This document shows, piece by piece, positions 6,507 through 13,709 of a DNA stretch of 24,186 nt. A program made the translations under genes and the position numbers. This stretch comes from a virus: IMG/VR virus record IMGVR_UViG_3300020183_000452, positions 1-24,186 of that record; one strand, given 5' to 3'. How positions within the stretch are numbered: position 1 is the first letter of the stretch; each line of letters opens with the position of its first letter. The notes beneath the pieces were generated by a model. It saw nothing but the letters and a program-made list of their open reading frames with translations, made no database searches and had not been told where the DNA came from.

Positions 6507-7261
6507 CAGGTCAAAGTTTAGTTGATAGTAAGCCCCTAGTGTGTTATGACACAGGGCTATTGAAAAAAATCGGTCACGCTCTTCAGTTCAATAGTGTTAG
6601 ACTCCCCACAGTGAGGACACACAAACTTGAACGAGTACTTTAGTTCAGGGATGCTCTTAAAGTACTGCATAATTTTTTCAAACTGTTCGGGCAGCATATT
6701 CTCTACAAAGTCTGAAATCTCTTTGGGGTTAAGGTCTTTGGCTAGCACCACCTCTTCACCCAACACAAAGGAGTCAATACACTTCTTTGTCATTTCAATC
6801 ACCATCTCTACTTCGGACAGATTGTAGTCCAAATCGTGCATGGACGGATACCGCATGATTACTGTGGTGTTGTCGTTCAGAGAGATTTGCGAATTGACGG
6901 CTTCTTTGTCTACCGCGCTAATACTGATATCGTCTAGTTTCAGTTTGTATGACGCGGACTGCCCACATTTACCGCATACCACTTGCGGCTTTACTTCTTC
7001 ACCAACAGACTTGCAGCGTATCTGAAGAAACGCGTATTCGGTGTCTGCTGTGCAAATCTTTTTTGTGTCCAGTGTGTTCTTTGTGCACGCAGACACCACA
7101 TTACGAATGGAGTCGTTTATTTGGTTTTGGTTGTTGGACTGTAAAGCCATGAGGAGAACCTTCTCCTCTTTCACAACAAACGGTCGGTACTTTACAACCA
7201 TTCCAGAAACAGGAAGAGTCATGGTGTATTCAGGCAATGAAGCAAGGGTCAATTTATTCAT
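6375..7261 (-). CDS. Predicted gp26-T frameshift fusion (tail assembly chaperone-like)
   Basis: Reading gp26 through residue 233 and slipping back one base on T-TTT-TTT (6569-6563) gives a 295-residue product with 62 extra residues, stopping at TGA 6377-6375. The extension starts SIALCHNTLGAYYQLNFDLM and continues with SLEEVENLIPWEREVYI and a charged helix KAEKERASKRK. The order 'aromatic helix, Asp-Leu-Met, SLEEV-x(4)-PW, helix' resembles the downstream (T) part of tail assembly chaperones, which is usually expressed only by frameshifting. The -1 frame is open from 6587 and has no ATG, GTG or TTG before 6506. The tape measure gene starts 30 bases after this stop. In lambda, gpG and gpGT coat the tape measure before tube polymerisation. 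Whether gp26 has that role here is inference. The frameshift itself is predicted, not shown. Confidence 0.66.
6531..6569 (-). promoter_or_regulatory. Putative -1 programmed ribosomal frameshift signal
   Basis: Three elements line up on the minus strand. The slippery heptamer T-TTT-TTT at 6569-6563 is in the right register of gp26 (GAT TTT TTT CAA TAG). A four-base spacer (6562-6559) follows. Then comes a two-part hairpin: AGCCC (6558-6554) pairs with GGGCT (6535-6531), and directly above it TGTGT (6553-6549) pairs with ACACA (6544-6540), with loop CATA and a four-base bulge (6539-6536) on the 3' side. The zero-frame stop TAG (6559-6557) sits at the foot of the stem. Slippery site, short spacer and stable stem are the standard parts of a -1 frameshift cassette. 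Confidence 0.7.
6557..7261 (-). CDS. 26: gp26-like baseplate hub / tail assembly protein
   Basis: This 234-residue protein matches the T4 gp26 family pattern: an N-terminal PEYTMTLPVSG followed by VKYRPFVVKEEKVLLMAL, then IRCKSVGEEV and a CGKCG motif (96-99), a helical middle (LPEQFEKIMQYF), and a second CPHCG motif (215-218). The two CxxC pairs could bind zinc. In T4, gp26 is needed to assemble the baseplate hub, although its place in the virion is unclear. The start has GAGGA five bases upstream, and a promoter-like CTAAATA lies further up. The last codons GAT TTT TTT CAA TAG form a slippery run before a hairpin (see the frameshift feature), so this is probably the short, more abundant form of a two-product gene. 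A 211-base gap to the tape measure is otherwise unexplained. Confidence 0.85.
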   Translation of the reverse strand: MNKLTLASLPEYTMTLPVSGMVVKYRPFVVKEEKVLLMALQSNNQNQINDSIRNVVSACTKNTLDTKKICTADTEYAFLQIRCKSVGEEVKPQVVCGKCGQSASYKLKLDDISISAVDKEAVNSQISLNDNTTVIMRYPSMHDLDYNLSEVEMVIEMTKKCIDSFVLGEEVVLAKDLNPKEISDFVENMLPEQFEKIMQYFKSIPELKYSFKFVCPHCGESNTIELKSVTDFFQ

Positions 7262-7287
7262 GGTGTCCTCAAAATTGGAGATGTACT

Positions 7288-7295
7288 GTATTTAG
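7288..7295 (-). promoter_or_regulatory. Candidate late promoter (CTAAATAC) upstream of gp26
   Basis: Read on the minus strand, CTAAATAC sits just after the stop of the tail tube-like gene, in a 34-base gap, and about 26 bases before the gp26 ATG. It differs slightly from the T4 late octamer TATAAATA. It would let gp26, the frameshift product and the tape measure be transcribed as a late unit. Evidence is position plus similarity only. Confidence 0.38.
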
Positions 7296-7847
7296 TCAAC
7301 GGTATGAAATGTAATCAGATCGAATTTTTCGGAAATGGAACGAAACTTCCTGCTGCATAAGGTCGCCGTCTTTGTCGTAGCCCAACTGGATTTCACCCAC
7401 TGATTTGGGATACGCTTCCTCAAGAGTGCAAACATGATAGAACCCGTCGTCACGGTTGAGTGCGTTTATTTGAATTTCTGTTACATAGTTGTCGTAGTAC
7501 TCCATTTTGAAGTCTTGGGGATTGCAGATGTAGTCAAGCCACGCGTCAAAGAACTGCCGCTCCCGTAGATCCGCAGACAGTATGAATGTGGCGTTTAGTT
7601 CTCCTTGGTATGTCATCTCAAACGGGAAGTTTCGTGCTGGTCCGTACAGGCGATTGGACTGGGTTGCAAGAGACTTGCTTGGTATTGATATGGAACTGCA
7701 CCGTACAGACAGTTGCTGCAAAAACGAAAAGTCCACCGTGAGTTCTCTCGGCGGAAGTATTATCATTTCGTAACGATTTCCGTGTGCAACCCCACTCTGA
7801 AGAATGGAGTCCATCATGCTGTTTATGTTTCCTGGTGTGAATGCCAT
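7296..7847 (-). CDS. gp19-like tail tube protein
   Basis: This 183-residue protein resembles the T4 gp19 tube fold. It has N-terminal helix MMDSILQSGVAHGNRYEMII, the strand pair LSVRCSSISIPSKS, FPFEMTYQGELNATFILSADLRERQFFDAWLDYI in the middle (T4: WTVTVMNDEAHDARQKFVDW), and a C-terminal EEAYPKSVGEIQLGYDKDG-L-QQEVSFHF (T4: LWPTNVGELQLDWDSNNEIQTFEVTL). Tube subunits stack as hexameric rings around the tape measure. Its place beside gp26 rather than beside a sheath gene suggests it may be a paralogous tube or tube-initiator ring (gp54-like role) rather than the main tube. Its start follows the upstream TGA directly (TGA then ATG), and the gene before it ends there. Confidence 0.72.
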   Translation of the reverse strand: MAFTPGNINSMMDSILQSGVAHGNRYEMIILPPRELTVDFSFLQQLSVRCSSISIPSKSLATQSNRLYGPARNFPFEMTYQGELNATFILSADLRERQFFDAWLDYICNPQDFKMEYYDNYVTEIQINALNRDDGFYHVCTLEEAYPKSVGEIQLGYDKDGDLMQQEVSFHFRKIRSDYISYR

Positions 7848-8453
7848 TCAGTCTCCCCTTATGAATCGTCTGTATGTGCGTGCAAATACGGTTTCTCTTT
7901 GAATACGCTTTGGACGGGTTCCGGTTTCTGTGCTCTTGAAACCTTCCAGTTTTGCTTGAACAATGTCACTCCAAAAGTCAAAAGGAATGATCACAGGTCT
8001 ACGCTTCACCCCTTCCCATAGGTATCGGCGGAAGCACGGCTTGTATAATCTGAAACGAGCAGAACTGGGTAGCGTGTTTTCCTTTAGCACGAATCGAGTT
8101 CTCCAGTCCTCCCTTTCCTTGTTCGGGATGGTTGCTAGATTCTCCATCATTTGGGTGAACAGGAACTCTCTCCACTTTGGAGACAGGAAGTGTAGGTTTA
8201 TCCCCTCAAATCCGTCTCTGCCTGATTTGGTGACAACCACCAGTGGATACGAGTCGTAGTGCCCACCGCGTTTACGGAACGACTCGCTGATAGGCTTGTA
8301 GGTAAAGAACACCAGTTGTCCTGTGAGTAGTCGAGGGGGAATGAGCAGTGTTTTGTTGCTTTGAAAAAAGCGAAGCAACCCCACATACGATTGGTCTGTT
8401 CCACCCAATTCGCTTGTGGTGTCCTCCAGTATTTTTTCCAGTTCGTCGTTCAT
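7848..8453 (-). CDS. Conserved T4-like virion assembly protein, function unknown
   Basis: This 201-residue, basic protein carries a recognisable core. A strand-rich GQLVFFTYKPIS is followed by HYDSYPLVVV, then DGFEGINLHFLSPKWREFLF, and later YLWEGVKRRPVIIPFDFW. This 'Y-D-YPL then GINLHFL-P' pattern recurs in T4-like phages near head-completion and tail genes, but I cannot link it firmly to a named T4 gene. A gp2 or gp3 role (DNA end protection or tail completion) would fit its position next to gp4 but is only a guess. The N-terminal 40 residues are variable and acidic, and the C-terminus is strongly basic (KRIQRETVFARTYRRF). The start overlaps the gp4 stop (ATGA), indicating coupling; its own stop abuts the tube gene. 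Confidence 0.6.
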   Translation of the reverse strand: MNDELEKILEDTTSELGGTDQSYVGLLRFFQSNKTLLIPPRLLTGQLVFFTYKPISESFRKRGGHYDSYPLVVVTKSGRDGFEGINLHFLSPKWREFLFTQMMENLATIPNKEREDWRTRFVLKENTLPSSARFRLYKPCFRRYLWEGVKRRPVIIPFDFWSDIVQAKLEGFKSTETGTRPKRIQRETVFARTYRRFIRGD

Positions 8454-8890
8454 TTGGATTTCTTGAATAGATCGTCTTCAGTGAGAATCTTGAACTCCCA
8501 CCCTTTGGTCTTTGCGGCTTCGGTCGCTGCTTCCCACTTGGCTTTGTTTACCATCCAAGTCTTGACTTCTGAAATATACCCTCGTGTGACTCGGCTCCGC
8601 TTCTTTGGCTCACTGCACTGCTTCTTTGGCTTGATTTCGATCAGAAGAGTTTTTACCCCTTCAGGAGTCTTCATCTCAACGATAAAGTCTACAAAGTACC
8701 GATGCCGCTGACGATCTACTGGACTCCAGTACGGTACAACTACCTCTTCTGATCCCCAGCGAAGTACATTTTGAGTTGTGTCGCAGTACTTCATAAACCG
8801 CCGTTCCCACATACTGCGATAGCATATCTTCATGGGATCGCCCATGTACTTTGAAGGGTTTTGCGGTTTAAATATCCCCTTGTATGCCAT
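8450..8890 (-). CDS. 4: gp4 head completion protein (PD-(D/E)xK-like)
   Basis: This 146-residue protein matches the T4 gp4 (gp50/gp65) head-completion family: NPSKYMGDP, RSMWERRFMKYCD, NVLRWGSEEVVVPYWSPVD, RHRYFVDFIVEMKT, LLIEIKPKKQ and WMVNKAKWEAA. A nuclease-type core can be seen, with a Glu in SMWERR, Asp68 in YFVDF and Glu85-x-Lys87 in IEIKPK, as in PD-(D/E)xK folds. In T4 the protein is needed to finish filled heads before tail joining. The start at 8890 gives the expected N-terminus MAYKGIF; the frame extends 16 codons upstream, but that stretch would overlap the divergent gene and has no family resemblance. No clear Shine-Dalgarno precedes it. The stop overlaps the next gene (ATGA). 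Confidence 0.88.
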   Translation of the reverse strand: MAYKGIFKPQNPSKYMGDPMKICYRSMWERRFMKYCDTTQNVLRWGSEEVVVPYWSPVDRQRHRYFVDFIVEMKTPEGVKTLLIEIKPKKQCSEPKKRSRVTRGYISEVKTWMVNKAKWEAATEAAKTKGWEFKILTEDDLFKKSK

Positions 8891-8897
8891 ATAGATA
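8890..8897 (+). promoter_or_regulatory. Candidate late promoter (TATAGATA) for the baseplate operon
   Basis: TATAGATA differs from the T4 late consensus TATAAATA at one position. It ends 22 bases before the ATG of the gp48-like gene, so a transcript starting six or seven bases downstream would have a leader of about 16 bases. It overlaps the start codon of the divergent gp4 gene. It would drive the long plus-strand baseplate operon. Motif and position only. Confidence 0.45.
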
Positions 8898-8919
8898 GGT
8901 ATGCACACAGAAACAAAAA

Positions 8920-10347
8920 ATGGCAAACAACATTCCAAATCAAATTCAGACCGCGCCTAAACCTACCTCGGTAGTGTCCACAAATAGACCTCCCGACAAT
9001 ATTGCTTTGGCTTCGGGATCACGAACAAACACCACCGATCCAGTGGTTTCAGCCCTTGAAGGCGACAACGGTGGTTTAAAGGGTTCGTATTCTAATCCCA
9101 AGGTTATACGTTTTCCTGTAGACATTAGCAGTGGTCAGTATCCTCACGTCATGCAGTTCAAAGCGTACTGGCGTTGGGAACGCAAAGACCTTGCGGACGA
9201 AAGAGCAAAAGCAGTTGAAGACTCCAACGAACAAATCAACAAACTGGAGGCAATGAAAGAGCGTTTAGAACGCGGAGAGGTTCCTGCAACAATTGCTTCG
9301 CGTCTTGCTCTTGGTGGTCCAGATGTACCGTATGAAGCACTTACACAAGACACCGCAGCAGCAAAACGTCTACTGGAAGAGCGAATCAAAAGCGAGCAGA
9401 CTAAACTTGAAGAGTTGAACAGTATAGGAAAGGTCAGCCTAGACACCGACGAAACTTTGCAAGTACAAGACAGAGTGGGAAACTCCATAGCAAATTTGTC
9501 GATTGCGGAGTCCGCTGCTTCTTCTGGAATTTTGGCAGCAAGCGGAGCGGCAGGATTCAGTTTGCTTACTGGTGGGTCGGGTAAAGATGCTTTGAAGAGT
9601 GCAGGCATAGCAGGACTCGTTGCAGCAGGTGGTGCTGCTGGTCTTGCCGCACTAGCAAAAGTAGCACAAAATCAACCAGTGTACGATCAGATGATTTCTA
9701 TGTACCTTCCGTTTTGCACAAAGATAAACACCGAAGATATGTTTGTGTATGAAGATACAGGAGGAACAGCAGTTCTTCGTGGATTGATGGATGCAGGATC
9801 AGGAATAGATTCTGCTCTTGATGCTGCTGCTCAAGGTGTAGTCGCAGGAGCACAACAAATAGGTGGTGGTGTTGGAACTGCTGTAGGATTGGCAGGCGGT
9901 CTAGTGATTAATCCTCGTTTAGAAAAACTATTCAAGCAAAAGGAGATGCGGAACTTTACCTTTAGTTGGGAACTGTATCCGCGAAACGAGGACGAAATTA
10001 CTGCCATACAAGAACTGATTAACACTTTCAGGTATCACGCCCACCCAGCAAAAGACGAGACAGTGATTGGTGACGAACCGTCTAATACACAAATCAACCT
10101 TCGTGTGCCTGCGGAGTTTACTGTACGGTTCATGTCTTACACCAAAAACGGAGACACCAGTTCGTTTCAAGACAATCCGTACATTCCTAAAATTTCTCGC
10201 TGCGTGATCAACCAAATTTCTGCTGACTTTACTCCTAACTCGGTGTTCTCGTCTTTCAAAAACAACGCACCAACAGCAGTGACACTCACCATATCCATGA
10301 GTGAAGTCACTGCCATGACCCGCGAAATTGTAGAGAGAGGATTCTGA
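8920..10347 (+). CDS. 48: gp48-like baseplate tail tube cap
   Basis: This 475-residue protein belongs with the tube cap/initiator proteins gp48/gp54. The conserved end (residues about 330-475) reads NPRLEKLFKQKEMRNFTFSW, then ELYPRNEDEITAIQELINTF, LRVPAEFTVRFMSY, IPKISRCVINQISADFTPN and ending MTREIVERGF. This matches the T4-like pattern 'fR-f-f-f-F-PR, PS-F-i-f, L--i--Cvl--i-v-ytP, l-f-E---lt'. An N-terminal strand (KVIRFPVDISSGQYPHVMQF) leads into an insertion: a coiled coil at about 88-170 and Gly/Ala-rich hydrophobic stretches at 198-250 and 295-330. T4 gp48 is 364 aa, so the extra length lies in this insertion. The cap sits on the baseplate and nucleates the tube. It is the first gene of the plus-strand operon, with a two-base gap to gp53. 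gp54 is the alternative name. Confidence 0.78.
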   Translation: MANNIPNQIQTAPKPTSVVSTNRPPDNIALASGSRTNTTDPVVSALEGDNGGLKGSYSNPKVIRFPVDISSGQYPHVMQFKAYWRWERKDLADERAKAVEDSNEQINKLEAMKERLERGEVPATIASRLALGGPDVPYEALTQDTAAAKRLLEERIKSEQTKLEELNSIGKVSLDTDETLQVQDRVGNSIANLSIAESAASSGILAASGAAGFSLLTGGSGKDALKSAGIAGLVAAGGAAGLAALAKVAQNQPVYDQMISMYLPFCTKINTEDMFVYEDTGGTAVLRGLMDAGSGIDSALDAAAQGVVAGAQQIGGGVGTAVGLAGGLVINPRLEKLFKQKEMRNFTFSWELYPRNEDEITAIQELINTFRYHAHPAKDETVIGDEPSNTQINLRVPAEFTVRFMSYTKNGDTSSFQDNPYIPKISRCVINQISADFTPNSVFSSFKNNAPTAVTLTISMSEVTAMTREIVERGF

Positions 10348-10349
10348 TC

Positions 10350-11276
10350 ATGTACTTCTCTAAATTTCCCTATGTTGAGTACACACTCAACAGCAAAAAC
10401 AACGAAACAAAAACAGTTCTTGTTCGCAATCTTTTACGCAGGATTGGGCTTTCAGAAGAACTGAAAACTGGAAGGTCTGTGTTCATTGAGTACGATATCA
10501 AGGACGGAGAGCGTCCAGAACACATTGCAGAGCGAGTTTACGGTGATGTAGAATACCACTGGTTGGTACTGCTTACCAACGATGTTGTTGATCCATATCA
10601 CGGGTGGTGTAAATCTGGTGATGTGTTACAGGAGTACATCAATAAAAAGTACACAGGGTACTCGGTTTATATCACAAACAGAACCACTGGTTCCACTTCT
10701 GGTTGGTTTTACAATAGCAAGGTTGGGCAAGGCAGTAGCCTGTCACAAGGTAGTGTAGTTGATGCAGTAATTGAATACTCTCCAGAATTTTGTAAACTCA
10801 CTGTTTCCAATCCCTCCTTTTCTACTGGTGACGCAACACTAATTGGAAATTGTGGAGGTGTACATACAGTGTATATTCACAAGATTGACCGCAATGATCT
10901 AGCGGTTCACAATTTTCAAATTACTAGACCTGTTGGTAGTTGTGGTGCAGTAGAAACTGTAACAGTTGATCCGTTGTCACAACAAACCAATAGTTACAAC
11001 TTTTTGGGTGGCTTTATCAGTGGTAAAGAAAACTTGTATCCCGTGGTTGATTCCAGTGGTTTGTGCTACGACAACAGCCCAAATGGAGTGGTAGACCTTT
11101 CAGAAACCTATATTGGAAACTACATGGGTATCGGTGGTTCTTCTGTAAACATTTACAGTTTGTCCAACACAGTGTATGAACTAGAACAAAACGAGAACAA
11201 GAGAACCATCAAGATTCTACACCCACGATACAAGCGTCAGGCTCTTAAGGAACTGCAAACCCTGCTAGGACTCTGA
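10350..11276 (+). CDS. 53: gp53 baseplate wedge protein with enlarged insertion
   Basis: The N-terminal 100 residues match gp53: YVEYTLNSKN, VLVRNLLRRIG, then YDIKDGERPEHIAERVYG, YHWLVLLTNDVVDPYHGW and LQEYINKKYTG. This is the LysM-like domain with the T4 signature 'YHWVILLTNDIIDP-GW'. The C-terminus ELEQNENKRTIKILHPRY then KRQALKELQTLL is also typical. T4 gp53 is 196 aa and this one is 308. Residues about 105-270 form a Gly/Ser-rich, beta-looking insertion with several Cys (148, 168, 198, 239). gp53 clips neighbouring wedges together as the baseplate closes. It lies two bases after gp48 and one base before gp27. Confidence 0.9.
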   Translation: MYFSKFPYVEYTLNSKNNETKTVLVRNLLRRIGLSEELKTGRSVFIEYDIKDGERPEHIAERVYGDVEYHWLVLLTNDVVDPYHGWCKSGDVLQEYINKKYTGYSVYITNRTTGSTSGWFYNSKVGQGSSLSQGSVVDAVIEYSPEFCKLTVSNPSFSTGDATLIGNCGGVHTVYIHKIDRNDLAVHNFQITRPVGSCGAVETVTVDPLSQQTNSYNFLGGFISGKENLYPVVDSSGLCYDNSPNGVVDLSETYIGNYMGIGGSSVNIYSLSNTVYELEQNENKRTIKILHPRYKRQALKELQTLLGL

Positions 11277-11277
11277 T

Positions 11278-12609
11278 ATGCCCAATCAGTCTCAAATTGG
11301 ATCAACACTTCTGAAGGCAGGCGACTATGTGATGGATCTGATTGAGATCAGGTCTTTGGTGAGTAATAGATCATTAGATTTGAGAGGACTTGTAAAGAAG
11401 GTAGAGATTTACGAAGACTTGTTTTCTCCATATCTCACTTCAAAATTGTACATAGAAGACTCGTTCAATTTTCCAGAAAAACTTCCAATCACTGGACAAG
11501 AGGTGGTAGAGATTCGCTTCAAGTCAGACATAAATGATTTCAAGCCTGTGACTCTATCGTTTCGTGTGTACAAACTAGACAATCACCAAATAGGGGACAA
11601 CAGTAAAAGTCAAACATATACTCTTCATCTTATGAGTGTGGGTGGGTATCTCAACTACTCCCAGTTCTGTGGGTACTCACTGAAAGGCAGCACTTCAACA
11701 ATGGTGCAAACCATCTTTGAAAAACACTTTCCTGATTCAGTGTGGCAAGATAGGTTACTGATAGAGTCAAGCAAGGAAAATTACTCCTTGGTTATTCCTG
11801 GGTCGTACACTCCATTCAAAGCCATAAACTGGTTGACTGGTCGTGCTTTTAGTGACCGTGGTTCTAACTACAGCCCTTACTACTTTTATGAAAGTCTTGA
11901 CGGTTACTGCTACAAGAGCCTTGCGGGAATAATGGAAGACGGATTTTTGAAGCGACAGCGGTACACCTATATGCCGCCTAATCTAGCGTTGACCGAAAAT
12001 CAGGTAGACGCCGTTCCTTTTGCAACGGCTTTGCCCCCAAGATATCACAAGATATTAGGTCTTGAAGACCTTGGACGATTCAACATGGCAACAAACATTT
12101 CAAACGGAGTGGTTTCGTCTCGTTTGATGGTTCACGATTTGATTCGTAAACAGGAACGTAACAGCCAGTTCTTTGAAAGCGATGTGTTTGAAACCAAATC
12201 AAAAATGGGAACCGAGCCTTTCTTTAAAGAAGAAAAGGGCGATGCAAACGAAATCTTAAAAACCGGAGCAGCCTTCTATTACCTGCCTTCAACTCCGTAT
12301 ACAGTGTACAACCAAATAAACTCGGTAGTTGACAACTTCCAACACGAAGAGTTGTTTTTGAAGCACCGACACCATACAGGCACCATGCTTACCCACAAAC
12401 TGGCTATGCTAGTATACGGTGATTCGCGCAGACGAGTGGGAGATGTTGCAACCATTGATATAAGTCGTATTCAAAGTGATGGACATCTTGATGCTTCTGT
12501 ATCGGACAAGAATCTTGGTGGAGACTATCTAATCACCTCTATACGACACGATTTTGGAACTGCGTACACTTGTAAATACGAACTATCTAAAACCTGTATG
12601 GGGGTGTGA
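11278..12609 (+). CDS. 27: gp27-like baseplate hub protein
   Basis: This 443-residue protein fits the gp27 hub ring that joins the spike gp5 to the tube. The N-terminus GSTLLKAGDYVMDLIEIRS with DLRGLVKKVEIYEDLFSPYL-SKLYIEDSFNF, and later GQEVVEIRF and SQTYTLHLMS, form the first tube-like domain. YLNYSQFCGYSLKGSTSTMV begins the next, and TPFKAINWLTGRA with YYFYESLDGYCYKSL is the characteristic central piece. The C-terminal GDSRRRVGDVATIDI and GGDYLITSIRHDF complete the second tube-like domain. T4 gp27 is 391 aa. It lies between gp53 and gp5 as in related phages, and its stop TGA overlaps the gp5 ATG (TGATG). Confidence 0.9.
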   Translation: MPNQSQIGSTLLKAGDYVMDLIEIRSLVSNRSLDLRGLVKKVEIYEDLFSPYLTSKLYIEDSFNFPEKLPITGQEVVEIRFKSDINDFKPVTLSFRVYKLDNHQIGDNSKSQTYTLHLMSVGGYLNYSQFCGYSLKGSTSTMVQTIFEKHFPDSVWQDRLLIESSKENYSLVIPGSYTPFKAINWLTGRAFSDRGSNYSPYYFYESLDGYCYKSLAGIMEDGFLKRQRYTYMPPNLALTENQVDAVPFATALPPRYHKILGLEDLGRFNMATNISNGVVSSRLMVHDLIRKQERNSQFFESDVFETKSKMGTEPFFKEEKGDANEILKTGAAFYYLPSTPYTVYNQINSVVDNFQHEELFLKHRHHTGTMLTHKLAMLVYGDSRRRVGDVATIDISRIQSDGHLDASVSDKNLGGDYLITSIRHDFGTAYTCKYELSKTCMGV

Positions 12610-13706
12610 TGAAAGGCTTTCTAGGAAAAGAAGGATTTGTGTGGTGGCATGGTGTAGTGGAAGACACCGCCGATCCCTTACAACTTGGTCGGTGCAGAGT
12701 TCGTATATTTGGATTTCATGTAAAGGACAAAGTACAACTACCCACCGCCGATTTACCGTGGGCGTATCCAATCCAGCCGCTGACTTCTGCTGCACTTTCA
12801 GGAGTAGGACAGTCACCCACCGGACTACTTGTTGGTTCTCATGTGTTTGGATTTTTCAGAGATGGAGAAGAAGCACAGGATCCTGTTATGATGGGATCTT
12901 TTGGTGGGATACCTCAAACTCAAAGCATTACTTCTGAAGGGTTTCAAGACCCAAGCGGTAAGTACCCTGCTACTACCTCTTCTGTTTCTTCTGGTGTGTT
13001 TCCTTTAGGAGTTTCTGTGGTTGGCGAACAGGACACCAACCGCCTTGCACGAAACTCTGATCCCGCTCAAATGCAAAACACTATTGTGGCACAGAAAAGG
13101 GCTACGGTAAAGAAAGATGTGCAGAGTAATCCTAACATGAAAGCCAAGTCTTCGTGGTCGGAGCCTCCTACTCCGTACGCTGCACGCTACCCACGCAATC
13201 ATGTTAGTTTCAGTGAGAGCGGTCATGTGCAGGAAGTGGACGACACACCCGGTGCAGAAAGACTGCACAACTATCACGAATCAGGAACCTTTACTGAAGT
13301 AGGAAACGGATGGCAAAACAATCCTGATGGAACTCGCGTCCAACGAGTTGTCGGAGACGACTACGAAATTGTGTACGGCAACAAAAAAATTCACATTGCT
13401 GGCGGCGCAGGCGTTGATTTGGTAATTGAAGGCGGAATGAATGTAACCATAAATGGTGGCGTGAATGTTCAAATCAATGGTAACGCAGACATTCTTGCAA
13501 ACTCTAATGTAAATCTACAAGTAGAGGGTGATCTAAAGGCGTCCGCAAAAACTATGGAGTTCTACACAGACGGAGACATAGGCTTCTCGGGCAGGACTAT
13601 TTCATTTATGACCGACTCTGCCGTGATAGTCATGCAGCAGGGTAAGCGTATTGAAGTAAACTCGGGCGAACCAGTAGTTAAACCCAAGCGGGTAAACTTG
13701 AGGTAA
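12609..13706 (+). CDS. 5: gp5-like central spike protein without lysozyme domain
   Basis: This 365-residue protein forms the membrane-piercing spike below gp27. Residues 1-105 are the OB-fold: VWWHGVVEDTADPLQLGRCR, VRIFGFH, LPWAYPI and GLLVGSHVFGFFRDGEE-QDPVMMG. Residues about 105-195 are a linker. Residues 198-260 have the spike-collar pattern SFSESGHVQEVDDTPGAERL, HESGTFTEV and VQRVVGDDYEIVYGNK. Residues 262-335 are short beta repeats (GGVNVQINGNADILANSNV and similar) that build the triple-stranded beta-helix. T4 gp5 (575 aa) carries a lysozyme domain between OB-fold and helix; the linker here is too short and has no such motif. The ATG at 12609 is preferred over an in-frame GTG three bases upstream, since it gives the TGATG overlap with gp27. 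Confidence 0.9.
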   Translation: MKGFLGKEGFVWWHGVVEDTADPLQLGRCRVRIFGFHVKDKVQLPTADLPWAYPIQPLTSAALSGVGQSPTGLLVGSHVFGFFRDGEEAQDPVMMGSFGGIPQTQSITSEGFQDPSGKYPATTSSVSSGVFPLGVSVVGEQDTNRLARNSDPAQMQNTIVAQKRATVKKDVQSNPNMKAKSSWSEPPTPYAARYPRNHVSFSESGHVQEVDDTPGAERLHNYHESGTFTEVGNGWQNNPDGTRVQRVVGDDYEIVYGNKKIHIAGGAGVDLVIEGGMNVTINGGVNVQINGNADILANSNVNLQVEGDLKASAKTMEFYTDGDIGFSGRTISFMTDSAVIVMQQGKRIEVNSGEPVVKPKRVNLR

Positions 13707-13709
13707 TCC

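Noticed and set aside
6346-6556. Treating this gap as plain non-coding DNA
   Set aside because: The -1 frame is open through most of it, codes for a protein-like sequence and is connected to a slippery site and hairpin.
8891-8938. Upstream start for gp4 (16 extra codons)
   Set aside because: It would overlap the divergent gp48-like gene, the extra residues do not resemble the family, and the ATG at 8890 gives the expected N-terminus.
12606-12608. GTG start for gp5
   Set aside because: The adjacent ATG at 12609 overlaps the gp27 stop in the usual TGATG arrangement and is a stronger start codon.
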